Shown one piece after another: positions 17,132-24,900 of a stretch of DNA of 64,000 bases (the first letter of the stretch is position 1; each line of letters starts with the position of its first letter). The stretch is from Gillisia limnaea DSM 15749. GTDB taxonomy: Bacteria; Bacteroidota; Bacteroidia; Flavobacteriales; Flavobacteriaceae. The stretch is taken from contig NZ_JH594606.1 of the NCBI RefSeq assembly GCF_000243235.1, forward strand, positions 2,476,572 to 2,540,571, given 5' to 3'. The position numbers were made by a program, and so were the translations under genes. The notes beneath the pieces are model-generated. The model was not told the DNA's origin, did no database searches, and was given only the letters and a program-made list of their open reading frames with translations.

Positions 17132-18269
17132 GTTATTTGTCATAGTATTCTTGTTTGCAATTGTTAAAGCCGAAGCTCAAACTTCGGCTTTAGCTGTTTC
17201 AGATAGTTTATATGCCGTGGGAAATTATTCTGAAGCTATAGGAGTGTTGAAAAATATTTCTTCAGCTTCTGAAACAGTAAATCTCAAACTGGCCAGAGGT
17301 TATAAGGCACGGGGGGATTTCAATGAAGCAGAAAAATATTTCAAGCTTGTGTTGCAGCAAAATCCCGAAAGGATCTTAAGTGCATTGGAATTGGGAAAAC
17401 TTTTAATAATTCAACAAAAACTGGAAAAAGCAGATAGTATTTTCAGAAATCTTACAGAAAGATATCCTGAAAATGCCGGTTTTCAATATCAGCTGGGATT
17501 GATCAAAGAAAAGCAACAGGATAGCACGGCGGGTATTTATTTTAAAAATACCATTCAGCTGGAACCATTGCACCAGGATGCCTTATTCAAACTTGCCAAA
17601 GATGAATTACAACACCGGGAATATGGGATGGCTATCAATTACAGTTTGATGGGCCTTAATGCCAACCCGGGGAATGTTTCGTTGCTTTCTATCCTGGCCC
17701 AAAGCTATTACAATCAAAAATTATACGAAAAAGCAATCCCGGAATTTGAAAAAATACTGGAACTGGGGCAGGGAAATGAGTTTGTGCATTCCAGGCTGGG
17801 TTTTGCATATTACAATGAAGGAATGTACGAGAAGGCGATTGAACAATATAACACTGCCCTGGAATTTGAAGACAGAAATTCAGATACCCATTACAATCTG
17901 GGGAAGTTGTATGCCATTACCGGAGATCTGGAAAAATCTGAAATTCATCTCTTAATGGCAGTTCTTATCAAAAAACAACCTGTAGATGCAGAATTTTTGA
18001 GTCTTGGCCTAACCTATAAACTTCAGCAGGATCATAAAAAAGCGCTCGAATATTTTAACAGTGCACTTGAGGAAAACCCTGAAAATGAGCGTGCTTTATA
18101 TGAACGCGCTATCGCTGCGGACAATTATTTCAAGGACCTAGAGACCAGGATCAATTATTATGTGGCATATCTCAATAAATTTGAAGCTAAAGGAAATGGA
18201 GATTTGATCTACCTGGCAAAAATCAGGTTGAAGGATTTGAGAAAAGAGCAACATTTATTAGAAGAATAG
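17124..18269 (+). CDS. secreted/periplasmic TPR-repeat protein
   Basis: 381 residues. The start is GTG inside the end of the M56 gene, followed by a hydrophobic signal peptide (KLFVIVFLFAIVKAEAQ). The rest is about nine to ten TPR units, for example GDFNEAEKYFKLVLQQNPER, YEKAIPEFEKILELGQG, YEKAIEQYNTALEFEDRN and HKKALEYFNSALEENPENE. TPR arrays mediate protein contacts; the overlap with the M56 receptor suggests it modulates or reports on that sensor in the periplasm. No catalytic domain is present. Start choice is supported by the signal sequence. Confidence 0.85.
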   Translation: MNKLFVIVFLFAIVKAEAQTSALAVSDSLYAVGNYSEAIGVLKNISSASETVNLKLARGYKARGDFNEAEKYFKLVLQQNPERILSALELGKLLIIQQKLEKADSIFRNLTERYPENAGFQYQLGLIKEKQQDSTAGIYFKNTIQLEPLHQDALFKLAKDELQHREYGMAINYSLMGLNANPGNVSLLSILAQSYYNQKLYEKAIPEFEKILELGQGNEFVHSRLGFAYYNEGMYEKAIEQYNTALEFEDRNSDTHYNLGKLYAITGDLEKSEIHLLMAVLIKKQPVDAEFLSLGLTYKLQQDHKKALEYFNSALEENPENERALYERAIAADNYFKDLETRINYYVAYLNKFEAKGNGDLIYLAKIRLKDLRKEQHLLEE

Positions 18270-18449
18270 AAGCGGTATAGGTTTTCATTGTAACAGAAAA
18301 TAAGAGCTATGGTTGAAATTACATCAAAATGCCGGGAAACAATATCTCCAGGCAATTAGGCGCTAGTTAGGAAATTGGAAAATTCTAACCTGAAAAATCC
18401 TCTCAATTTCACTATTTTTGGGTTTCAATGATTTTCTCAAATTTCTTAC

Positions 18450-18926
18450 ATGAAAAAAACTTTACTCCTGATCCTTTTTTCTGTTCTGGCCGGCTGCAAT
18501 AATTTCGAGACCAAGAAGATCACTTCGGAAGAAGTGCTGGAGCTTGAAAGCAGCACCCTCAATTGGAAAGAGGTGGATGAATATCCGGCTTTTGAGAATT
18601 GTAAGAATATAACAGAACTCAACAAGGCACGCGATTGCTTTGAAACCACGGTAGCTAATTCTGTTTACGCATATCTCGCCCGTCAGGAACCCATTGTTAC
18701 AGAAGTTATTGATGATACGATCTATGTGCATCTTGAAATTTCTAAAACCGGAAAACCTGTAATTTCTTCGATAGAAGTGGATACACTGGTCACCAACCAA
18801 ATCCCGGAATTAAAATTGTGGCTTAAGCAAAGCATCGATTCCCTTCCAAAGATCTATCCCGCCAGTAAACGCGGAATTCCCGTAAACAGCGTGTTTAAAA
18901 TGCCTATCGTTATAAAGGCGGAGTAA
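18450..18926 (+). CDS. lipoprotein with TonB-C-like domain
   Basis: 158 residues. MKKTLLLILFSVLAGCNN is a lipoprotein signal with Cys16 as acylation site. The mature part has EYPAFENCKN, an ELNKARDCFET segment, and a C-terminal half (VHLEISKTGKPVISSIEVDT, PASKRGIPVNSVFKMPIVI) resembling the TonB C-terminal fold of the M56 protein in this operon region. It lies about 180 bases after the TPR gene and may be related in role. It lacks the transmembrane/proline-rich linker of true TonB, so energy transduction is unlikely. Confidence 0.65.
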   Translation: MKKTLLLILFSVLAGCNNFETKKITSEEVLELESSTLNWKEVDEYPAFENCKNITELNKARDCFETTVANSVYAYLARQEPIVTEVIDDTIYVHLEISKTGKPVISSIEVDTLVTNQIPELKLWLKQSIDSLPKIYPASKRGIPVNSVFKMPIVIKAE

Positions 18927-18944
18927 CATTTAAAATCACATTCT

Positions 18945-20150
18945 CTATTTTTTATAGGTTCTCCCTTTCCATTCAAACTTTATAAATAAGGACATTAGTG
19001 CAACCGAAGTCGAGAAAACAGGATACACCAAACTGCTCCAAAAATAATTCCTGAGAATATCTTTTCGGTGAAAAAACGCTGCTGAATAAAACAACAATGC
19101 AAAATCTACATTAAATTTAAAGAAGAACATTAACAATACCGGCTGGTATGGAATAAAATTAAAAAAGGTTAGAAAACACCCAAGGATCAGCGAAAAATTC
19201 AACATTAAAACCGAAAATCCTATAAGTTTCGCAAACAGGCTTTTATATGCCGGAGTTTTTGCAGCCCAACGAATACGTTGAGAGATCAAGGCAGTGAGAT
19301 TTTGTTGAGGTTTTGTAAGTACGATGGCTTCGTGGCATTTTAAAAAGGTGATTTTCAATTTTTTTTCAGCGAATTTTTGAAGCAAAAAAACATCATCCCC
19401 ACTGGAAATTTCCCCATTTCCACTAAAGCCGCCAATTTCAAAAAATGCCGCTTTGCTATAGCAAAGATTCGCGCCATTACACATAAAAGCTTTTTTTAGT
19501 CCAAACCCCCCGGCGCCGGCAATTTGTAAACTCAGGAAATCCATCTCCTGGAACGCATGGAAATATTTTAATCTTCTTTTTTCTTTTTGGATATCCTGGT
19601 TATATAAACTTTTTTCAGTCTTAGAGGATTCTGAAATGGAAGGGTTTAAGAGGGGTTTGAATGTTGCAACAGGACCCGCTATTAATTTCGCACCGGTTTC
19701 CAGGATCTTTTCATTAAACGCCTGTAGCCAGAATTTCGGAAGTTTGCAATCTGCATCGGTGGTAAGGATATACGGAAAAATCGCTTTTTTAGCCGCGATT
19801 AAAATTGCATCTTTTTTTGGAGAACCTGAAATTCGGTGGTTTTCAATAAGGGAGATTTGAAGTTCAGGATATCTGGTTTTAAAGTCGGAACAAATCTTTC
19901 TGGAGCCATCTTCAGAAGAATCGTTCACCAAAAGAATTTCAAATTGCGAAAGCGGATACTTCAGTTTTAAAATTGAATTCAATAAAAGCGGTAGATTTTC
20001 GGCTTCATTTCTGTAGGGAATTATAATAGAGAAATTGATCTCGGGAGAAGCGTGCTTCAGGCTAAATTTGGGAATCTTACGCCACCCAATGAGCAGTAGC
20101 AGCATAAGCGTCAAATATAACCCGGTAATAAAAATGAGGAATAGCGTCAT
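18945..20150 (-). CDS. membrane-bound glycosyltransferase family 2
   Basis: 401 residues. One N-terminal membrane helix (LIFITGLYLTLMLLLLIGW) leads to a GT-A fold: FSIIIPYRNEAENLPLLL, LLVNDSSEDGS, the DxD site TTDADCKLP, GDDVFLLQKFAEK and a QRIRW motif. Three C-terminal helices follow. The QxxRW motif and flanking helices are the layout of processive or lipid-linked GT2 enzymes, so it likely adds sugar to a membrane glycan or lipid on the cytoplasmic face. It is convergent with the lipoprotein gene and divergent from ruvC. Confidence 0.82.
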   Translation of the reverse strand: MTLFLIFITGLYLTLMLLLLIGWRKIPKFSLKHASPEINFSIIIPYRNEAENLPLLLNSILKLKYPLSQFEILLVNDSSEDGSRKICSDFKTRYPELQISLIENHRISGSPKKDAILIAAKKAIFPYILTTDADCKLPKFWLQAFNEKILETGAKLIAGPVATFKPLLNPSISESSKTEKSLYNQDIQKEKRRLKYFHAFQEMDFLSLQIAGAGGFGLKKAFMCNGANLCYSKAAFFEIGGFSGNGEISSGDDVFLLQKFAEKKLKITFLKCHEAIVLTKPQQNLTALISQRIRWAAKTPAYKSLFAKLIGFSVLMLNFSLILGCFLTFFNFIPYQPVLLMFFFKFNVDFALLFYSAAFFHRKDILRNYFWSSLVYPVFSTSVALMSLFIKFEWKGRTYKK

Positions 20151-20272
20151 TATATGCTTTTAAGACTGATTTCAAATATAGGAATAGCTGCTTAGAATTG
20201 CGTAGCTTTGTGAAGCGCAATCCTGTTTTTTAGATTGCCTTCAGCCTGTTTAAAAATAAGAACATACAGCAT

Positions 20273-20824
20273 TTGAAAACCGAAAGAATTATCTTGGGAA
20301 TAGATCCCGGAACCACAATTATGGGTTTCGGACTCATAAAAGTGGAGAATAAAAAAATGCAGTTTTTACAGCTTAATGAGTTGTTGTTAAGCAAATACAG
20401 CGATCCTTATATCAAGCTGAAACTTATTTTTGAACGTACCATTGAACTGATTGACACCTACAATCCGGATGAGATCGCTATTGAAGCTCCCTTTTTTGGA
20501 AAAAATGTGCAGTCTATGCTGAAGTTGGGAAGGGCACAGGGTGTTGCGATGGCGGCGGGACTTTCACGACAGATCCCCATTACAGAATACCTTCCTAAAA
20601 AGATAAAAATGGCTATTACCGGAAACGGAAATGCCAGTAAAGAACAAGTTGCAAAAATGCTTCAAAGCGTTCTTGGATTAAAAGAATTGCCTAAAAATCT
20701 CGATTCTACAGATGGTCTCGCCGCGGCGGTTTGTCATTTTTACAATTCAGGTTCTGTGAGCGTAGAAAAAAGTTACTCCGGCTGGGATGCGTTTGTTAAG
20801 AATAATCCGAAGAAAGTAAAATAA
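20273..20824 (+). CDS. ruvC: crossover junction endodeoxyribonuclease RuvC
   Basis: 183 residues with the RNase H-like nuclease core: ILGIDPGTTIMGFGLI (Asp11), IAIEAPFFGKN (Glu71), and LDSTDGLAAAVCHF (Asp144 and Asp147), the acidic residues that bind two metal ions. It resolves Holliday junctions with RuvAB. The start is TTG at 20273, because no ATG/GTG lies at a suitable distance and the family begins shortly before IILGIDPG. hemW follows 68 bases later across a palindromic repeat. Confidence 0.93.
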   Translation: MKTERIILGIDPGTTIMGFGLIKVENKKMQFLQLNELLLSKYSDPYIKLKLIFERTIELIDTYNPDEIAIEAPFFGKNVQSMLKLGRAQGVAMAAGLSRQIPITEYLPKKIKMAITGNGNASKEQVAKMLQSVLGLKELPKNLDSTDGLAAAVCHFYNSGSVSVEKSYSGWDAFVKNNPKKVK

Positions 20825-20873
20825 GCCTCTAACCCCCGAAGGGGAAAAGCCCCCTAACCCCCGAAGGGGGAAT
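20824..20873. repeat. tandem C/G-rich palindromic repeat (two units)
   Basis: Two adjacent units share CTAACCCCCGAAGGGG; each can fold as CCCC/GGGG stems. A divergent inverted copy (CTCCCCTTTGGGGAGG) lies inside the hemW coding region at 20961-20992. Such elements are scattered in Flavobacteria as REP-like sequences. Confidence 0.7.
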
Positions 20874-20891
20874 AATTAAAAATCGCTAGAA

Positions 20892-22133
20892 ATGTCCTCA
20901 AATTTTCCAAAACAAAAAACAAAACCAGAATCTCTAGATCAGGTTGAGGTAAGATATAACTCCTCCCCTTTGGGGAGGTCGGGAGGGGCTTTAGGCTTAT
21001 ACATTCACATTCCTTTTTGCAAACAAGCCTGTCATTACTGCGACTTTCATTTTTCTACTTCGGTAAAAAAGAAGGGAGAATTGGTGGATATGCTTTGTAA
21101 AGAACTGGAACTACGGAAAGATGAATTGCCGGGGAAGGAAGTGCAAACGATTTATTTTGGCGGCGGAACACCATCTTTACTCGCTTCAAAAGAATTGGAT
21201 CAACTATTTGATACCATATTCTCTAATTATAGGGTTGCTGAAAATGCCGAGATCACTCTTGAAGCAAATCCCGATGATCTTAGCAGGGAAAAATTAGAGC
21301 TTCTGAAAGCATCAAAAATCAACAGATTGAGCATAGGAGTGCAGTCCTTTTTTGGGGAGGACCTGAAGTTAATGAACCGGGCGCACAATGCTACAGAAGC
21401 CTTGGAAAGCATACAAATGGCAAAGAAATATTTTGATAATATTTCAATAGATCTCATTTATGGGATCCCCGATATGAGTGAGGAACGCTGGAAAAAGAAT
21501 ATTGAGATCGCACTGGAGCTTGGTTTGCCACACTTTTCCTGTTATGCCTTAACCGTTGAACCCAATACAGCCTTAAAAAAATTCATCGACAAAGGAATAA
21601 TAAAACCTGTGGATGATGATGCTGCAAAAGCTCATTTTGAGATCTTAACGAAGACTTTAAAGGTTGCCGGCTTTGTACATTATGAATTTTCTAATTTTGG
21701 AAAACCCGGTTATTTTTCCCAAAACAATACTGCCTATTGGACGGGGAAGCCTTACCTGGGAATAGGGCCTTCGGCACATTCGTATGATGGAGAAAGCAGA
21801 AAATGGAATGTCAATAATAATACATTGTACATAAAATCACTTCAAAAAGGTAGTATTCCGGCAGAGGCAGAGAAGTTGAGCGTAAAAGATAAATACAATG
21901 AATATGTTATGACCCACCTTAGAACAATGTGGGGAGTTTCTCCAGAAGAAGTCCGGGAAAGATTTGGAGAGGTTTTCAAGGAATATTTGCTGGAGCAGGC
22001 AACCCAGCATTTAAATGAGGGTTTTTTGAAAATGGAACATGGAAATTTACATGTGACCGAAAAAGCGAAGTTTTTAAGCGATGGTATCGCCGCCGATTTA
22101 TTTTTGGTAGATTTGGATACTCAAACAATTTGA
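20892..22133 (+). CDS. hemW: radical SAM heme chaperone HemW
   Basis: 413 residues. The radical-SAM cluster motif C43-x3-C47-x2-C50 appears in YIHIPFCKQACHYC. It is followed by YFGGGTPSLL, ITLEANPDD, NRLSIGVQSFF, FSCYALTVEPNTAL, and the HemW C-terminal domain (YWTGKPYLGIGPSAHSYDG). The set YIHIPFC-x3-C-x2-C plus GIGPSAHS defines HemW rather than oxygen-independent HemN (which has a longer N-terminus). HemW carries heme and inserts it into targets such as respiratory enzymes. Unusually, about 35 residues precede the domain; most come from the palindromic repeat read in frame (NSSPLGRSGGAL). Confidence 0.9.
   Translation: MSSNFPKQKTKPESLDQVEVRYNSSPLGRSGGALGLYIHIPFCKQACHYCDFHFSTSVKKKGELVDMLCKELELRKDELPGKEVQTIYFGGGTPSLLASKELDQLFDTIFSNYRVAENAEITLEANPDDLSREKLELLKASKINRLSIGVQSFFGEDLKLMNRAHNATEALESIQMAKKYFDNISIDLIYGIPDMSEERWKKNIEIALELGLPHFSCYALTVEPNTALKKFIDKGIIKPVDDDAAKAHFEILTKTLKVAGFVHYEFSNFGKPGYFSQNNTAYWTGKPYLGIGPSAHSYDGESRKWNVNNNTLYIKSLQKGSIPAEAEKLSVKDKYNEYVMTHLRTMWGVSPEEVRERFGEVFKEYLLEQATQHLNEGFLKMEHGNLHVTEKAKFLSDGIAADLFLVDLDTQTI
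20961..20992. repeat. palindromic repeat inside hemW coding sequence
   Basis: CTCCCCTTTGGGGAGG with following GGGAGGGGCTTT is related, in inverted orientation, to the units at 20824-20873. It is a multiple that keeps the frame and encodes SSPLGRSGGA in HemW's N-terminal extension. Confidence 0.6.
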
Positions 22134-22142
22134 GCATAACAG

Positions 22143-22493
22143 TTGTTAAGCAAGATCGACATTGAATTACCCATCGTCACCCTGAACTTGTTTCAGGGTC
22201 TGATTTGGTTAAGTAAAACGCATCAAACGGAAACGATTTATATCTATATGTTATCAAATAAAACCCGATCGATGCTCTATGTTGGTGTAACAGCAGATCT
22301 TGAAAAAAGAATAAGTCAACATAAAAATGGTGAAGGGTCGATCTACACCAAAAAATACCATCTTACACATTTGATGAATTTTAAACAGTTTACTGCTATT
22401 GTTCAGGTAATAGCCCGTGAAAAGCAGTTGAAGTGGAATTTAATAAAATCAAAGAATCCTGAGTTAAGAGATCTGTTTGAAGATCTGAGATAA
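22143..22493 (+). CDS. GIY-YIG nuclease flanked by inverted palindromic repeats
   Basis: A small URI-type GIY-YIG domain of about 85 residues: IYIYML (Tyr33/Tyr35), LYVGVT (Tyr46-Val-Gly48), catalytic Arg56 in LEKRISQHK, and Glu93 in AREKQLKWN. These are the residues needed for nicking. The frame is open from a TTG at 22143, but the first about 30 residues come from the repeat; no ATG lies before the domain and ATG 22248 would remove the first strand. The start is thus unresolved and the gene may be decayed at its 5' end. It sits between inverted hairpin repeats (22175-22206 and 22499-22526), the arrangement expected of a small mobile unit. Confidence 0.7.
   Translation: MLSKIDIELPIVTLNLFQGLIWLSKTHQTETIYIYMLSNKTRSMLYVGVTADLEKRISQHKNGEGSIYTKKYHLTHLMNFKQFTAIVQVIAREKQLKWNLIKSKNPELRDLFEDLR
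22175..22206 (-). repeat. palindromic repeat, left flank of the GIY-YIG gene
   Basis: CCCTGAA-CTTGT-TTCAGGG forms a 7-base-pair stem with 5-base loop. In reverse complement it matches the copy at 22499-22526 across stem, loop and outer TGAC, with compensatory changes in the stem (CCC/GGG for TGC/GCA). Confidence 0.75.
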
Positions 22494-22498
22494 TTCAT

Positions 22499-22526
22499 GT
22501 TAGATGCTGAAACAAGTTCAGCATGA
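22499..22526 (+). repeat. 28-base palindromic repeat, copy 1
   Basis: GTTAGA then the hairpin TGCTGAA-ACAAG-TTCAGCA then TGA. It is identical over 28 bases to 23269-23296 and 23856-23883, and inverted relative to 22175-22206. Confidence 0.85.
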
Positions 22527-22531
22527 AGTCT

Positions 22532-23296
22532 ATGAAAGCAGAAATAACCTACAACAATAAAACCTACAACATCAACTTAGCGAAACCTCTGGATATTTCC
22601 CTGAGTTTACGGGGGGATGATAAAAACCCCATTGCCTGGTATTTGCAAAGTCCTAAGATCTTTCCGGTTAAGGATGGAGATTTTATTGGAAAAGTGAGTG
22701 CGGGGTCTTCCACCAATTTTAATACAATTGAGTTTAATCCTCACGCGCACGGAACACATACCGAATGTGTGGGCCATATTACCCGGGAATTTCATAGTAT
22801 CAATGATTCCCTGAAAAAATTCTTTTTTACTGCAAAACTTATTTCTGTGGAACCGGAAAACAGGGGAGTGGATAAAGTGATTACCGAAGAACAGATTCGA
22901 AAGGAACTTCAAAAAAATGATGTGGAAGCACTTATAATTCGTACGCATCCAAATTACATCGATAAGCGCACCCGAAAATACTCCAATACCAATTGGCCAT
23001 ACCTGGAGGAAAACGCTGCTAAATACATCAGGGAGTGCGGAATTGAGCATCTTTTAATAGACCTGCCTTCTGTAGATAAAGAAAAGGATGAGGGGAAACT
23101 ATTGGCTCACAAAGCTTTTTGGGACTTCCCGAAGAACACACGTTTTGAAGCTACTATAACAGAGCTTGTTTATGTCCCCAATAAAATTGAGGATGGCAAC
23201 TATATTTTAAACCTACAAATCGCTTCCTTCGAAAATGATGCTGCACCTTCGAAACCGGTGTTGTTTAAGTTAGATGCTGAAACAAGTTCAGCATGA
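22532..23296 (+). CDS. cyclase-family metal-dependent hydrolase (kynurenine-formamidase-like fold)
   Basis: 254 residues. The metal-binding signature HAHGTHTECVGH and a later DLPSVDKEKDEG identify the cyclase family (PF04199), whose members hydrolyse small amides or lactones such as N-formylkynurenine. ATG 22532 is chosen because an ATG nine bases earlier is within the 28-base repeat. At the other end the last residues (KLDAETSSA) and the TGA stop are supplied by a second copy of the same repeat, so the gene is bracketed by direct repeats. The substrate cannot be told; the protein is probably cytoplasmic, since no signal is seen. Confidence 0.8.
   Translation: MKAEITYNNKTYNINLAKPLDISLSLRGDDKNPIAWYLQSPKIFPVKDGDFIGKVSAGSSTNFNTIEFNPHAHGTHTECVGHITREFHSINDSLKKFFFTAKLISVEPENRGVDKVITEEQIRKELQKNDVEALIIRTHPNYIDKRTRKYSNTNWPYLEENAAKYIRECGIEHLLIDLPSVDKEKDEGKLLAHKAFWDFPKNTRFEATITELVYVPNKIEDGNYILNLQIASFENDAAPSKPVLFKLDAETSSA
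23269..23296 (+). repeat. 28-base palindromic repeat, copy 2 (overlaps the cyclase stop)
   Basis: Identical to copies 1 and 3. Its in-frame reading provides the C-terminal LDAETSSA and TGA stop of the cyclase gene. Confidence 0.85.
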
Positions 23297-23330
23297 CGTT
23301 TCCTAAAGATGAAACTCTTGAACTTCGCAT

Positions 23331-23456
23331 CGTCACTCTAAGACCCGTGATAAAAAAATTATCTAGCGTAGGAAAATGAGGTTTTAAGTCTAGTAAGTTA
23401 AGTTTTTAGTTTATCGTAATTTTTTGAATCACAGTTTTTCACAAAACACGACAATT
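23331..23456 (+). repeat. imperfect direct repeat, unit A
   Basis: About 120 bases starting GTCACTCTAAGACC and containing AAATTATCTAG, GTTTATCGTAATTT and a TCACA segment recur at 23692-23812. Neither copy encodes a protein. They flank the GIY-YIG remnant cassette. Confidence 0.65.
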
Positions 23457-23490
23457 GTAGTCTGATATAATGAACACATCGATTATCGCC

Positions 23491-23516
23491 TGTCACACTG
23501 AGCCTGTCGAAGTGCC
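23491..23516 (+). repeat. left inverted repeat of the GIY-YIG remnant cassette
   Basis: GTCACACTGAGCCTGTCGAAG is inverted relative to CTTCGACAGGCTTAGACTGAC at 23664-23684. It is distantly related to the hairpin repeats above: both end, in one orientation, CTCAG/TTCAG plus YRTGAC. Confidence 0.65.
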
Positions 23517-23531
23517 TATACCTATAAAAGC

Positions 23532-23636
23532 AGACCAGTTGTTTTAAAACGGTTTGAACAGTTCACTGATGTTTCTCAAGCAATCAAGGTTGAAAAACAA
23601 TTGAAATGGAAAAGAAGAAAAAAGATAGCCTTTTAA
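23532..23636 (+). pseudogene. GIY-YIG nuclease C-terminal remnant
   Basis: The frame reads RPVVLKRFEQFTDVSQAIKV, then EKQLKWKRRKKIAF and TAA. It matches the C-terminal third of small GIY-YIG proteins (the Glu-Lys-Gln-Leu-Lys motif with catalytic Glu) and aligns with the gene at 22143-22493. The N-terminal GIY/YIG part and start are missing. It lies between the inverted repeats at 23491 and 23664, the same architecture as the intact gene. Confidence 0.7.
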
Positions 23637-23663
23637 TGTAATAAAATTTGTAGTGATCAAAAG

Positions 23664-23684
23664 TCTTCGACAGGCTTAGACTGA
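23664..23684 (-). repeat. right inverted repeat of the GIY-YIG remnant cassette
   Basis: CTTCGACAGGCTTAGACTGAC is the inverted partner of 23491-23516, with a few mismatches. Confidence 0.65.
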
Positions 23685-23691
23685 CTTGCAT

Positions 23692-23812
23692 TGTCATCCT
23701 GAGACCAGAGAGAATAAAAATTATCTAGCCGAAGAAAATGATGTTTTAGGTCTGATAAATTAAATTTTAATTTATCGTAATTTACTGAGTCACAATTTGT
23801 ACAAAGACGTCA
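23692..23812 (+). repeat. imperfect direct repeat, unit B
   Basis: The second copy of the unit at 23331-23456 (GTCATCCTGAGACC, AAATTATCTAG, ATTTATCGTAATTT, GTCACA). By eye most positions match, with a few indels. Confidence 0.65.
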
Positions 23813-23817
23813 ATGGT

Positions 23818-23883
23818 AACTTGTTTCAGGGTCTAATAGGTTACCATATATTTAAGTTAGATGCTGAAACAAGTTCAGCATGA
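23818..23883. repeat. gene-less inverted repeat pair (truncated left copy plus 28-base copy 3)
   Basis: AACTTGTTTCAGGGTCT (23818-23834) is a truncated copy in the orientation of 22175-22206; the full 28-base repeat follows at 23856-23883 in the opposite orientation. The pair looks like an element that lost its gene. Confidence 0.65.
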
Positions 23884-23920
23884 CGTTTGCTGAAACTTCA
23901 ACATGGCGGTTGCTAAACAC

Positions 23921-23950
23921 AAAAAAGCCGCTTCAGAAGAAACGGCTTTT
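23921..23950 (-). terminator. terminator downstream of tsf
   Basis: AAAAGCCG/CGGCTTTT stem, 8 base pairs, with a T-run on the minus strand after the stem. It lies about 30 bases beyond the tsf stop. Confidence 0.75.
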
Positions 23951-23981
23951 ATATATTATTATAAAAATGGGCAGCAGGAAA

Positions 23982-24806
23982 TTATCCTAAGGCTACTCTT
24001 TCAAAACCAACTACTTTAAGATCGCTGTCTACAGATTTCACGTAGGCTGCAACACTCATTTTGTTGTCTTTAATGTAATCCTGGTTTACCAAAGTGTTGT
24101 CTTTAAAGAAACGTTTGATTTTCCCTTTAGCGATGTTATCCAACATTTCTTCTGGTTTACCTTCTTCCCGTAACTGATCTTTTGCAATTTCGATTTCCTT
24201 TTCGATGATAGACTGATCTACGCCTTCTTCATCCAATGCAACCGGATTCATCGCGGCAGCCTGCATAGAAACATTTTTAGCAATTTCTTCGGCTCCGGAG
24301 GTATTTTTGGAAAGACCTGTTAAAACAGCAATTTTATTACCGGCGTGGATATAAGAACCTACAAAAGGAGCTTCCAAAGATTTGTAAGCACCAATTTCGA
24401 TTTTTTCACCAATTACACCTGTTTGTTCAGTCAATTTATCCTGAACAGATATACCTTTATAATCTGCAGCCAATAATTCTTCTTTAGAAGAAGTGGCAAG
24501 TGCGATATCGGCAAGATCTGTAGCTAATTGAACAAAAGAGTCATTTTTAGCCACGAAATCTGTTTCACAGTTCAAAGAAATAATAATTCCTCTGGTTGCA
24601 GCTTCATTTACTTTTGCAATTGCAGCACCTTCAGAAGAATCTCTGTCGGCACGGTTAGCAGCTACTTTCTGACCTTTTTTACGAAGGATCTCAATAGCTT
24701 TTTCAAAATCTCCTTCAGATTCTACCAAAGCTTTTTTACAATCCATCATACCGGCTCCGGTAGACTTTCTTAATTTATTTACTTCTGCGGCGGTTATATT
24801 TGCCAT
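23982..24806 (-). CDS. tsf: translation elongation factor Ts
   Basis: 274 residues. The N-terminal UBA-like motif VNKLRKSTGAGMMDCKKALVE contacts EF-Tu; NCETDFVAKNDSF and the core SYIHAGNKIAVLTGL follow. EF-Ts exchanges GDP for GTP on EF-Tu. It lies downstream of rpsB as in most bacteria, with a gap of about 95 bases and its terminator just after. The length is normal for Bacteroidetes. Confidence 0.96.
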   Translation of the reverse strand: MANITAAEVNKLRKSTGAGMMDCKKALVESEGDFEKAIEILRKKGQKVAANRADRDSSEGAAIAKVNEAATRGIIISLNCETDFVAKNDSFVQLATDLADIALATSSKEELLAADYKGISVQDKLTEQTGVIGEKIEIGAYKSLEAPFVGSYIHAGNKIAVLTGLSKNTSGAEEIAKNVSMQAAAMNPVALDEEGVDQSIIEKEIEIAKDQLREEGKPEEMLDNIAKGKIKRFFKDNTLVNQDYIKDNKMSVAAYVKSVDSDLKVVGFERVALG

Positions 24807-24900
24807 GACGTTTAAATTTTTGGGTTTTTAATGAAAAGGTCGCTTAGTTTTTATTTAAAAAAGAACTAAACGACCCATATAAAATTATCAAAAGCTTATT

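Noticed and set aside
22143-23960. CRISPR array
   Set aside because: Repeats are too few, irregularly spaced, in both orientations and separated by genes; no cas genes.
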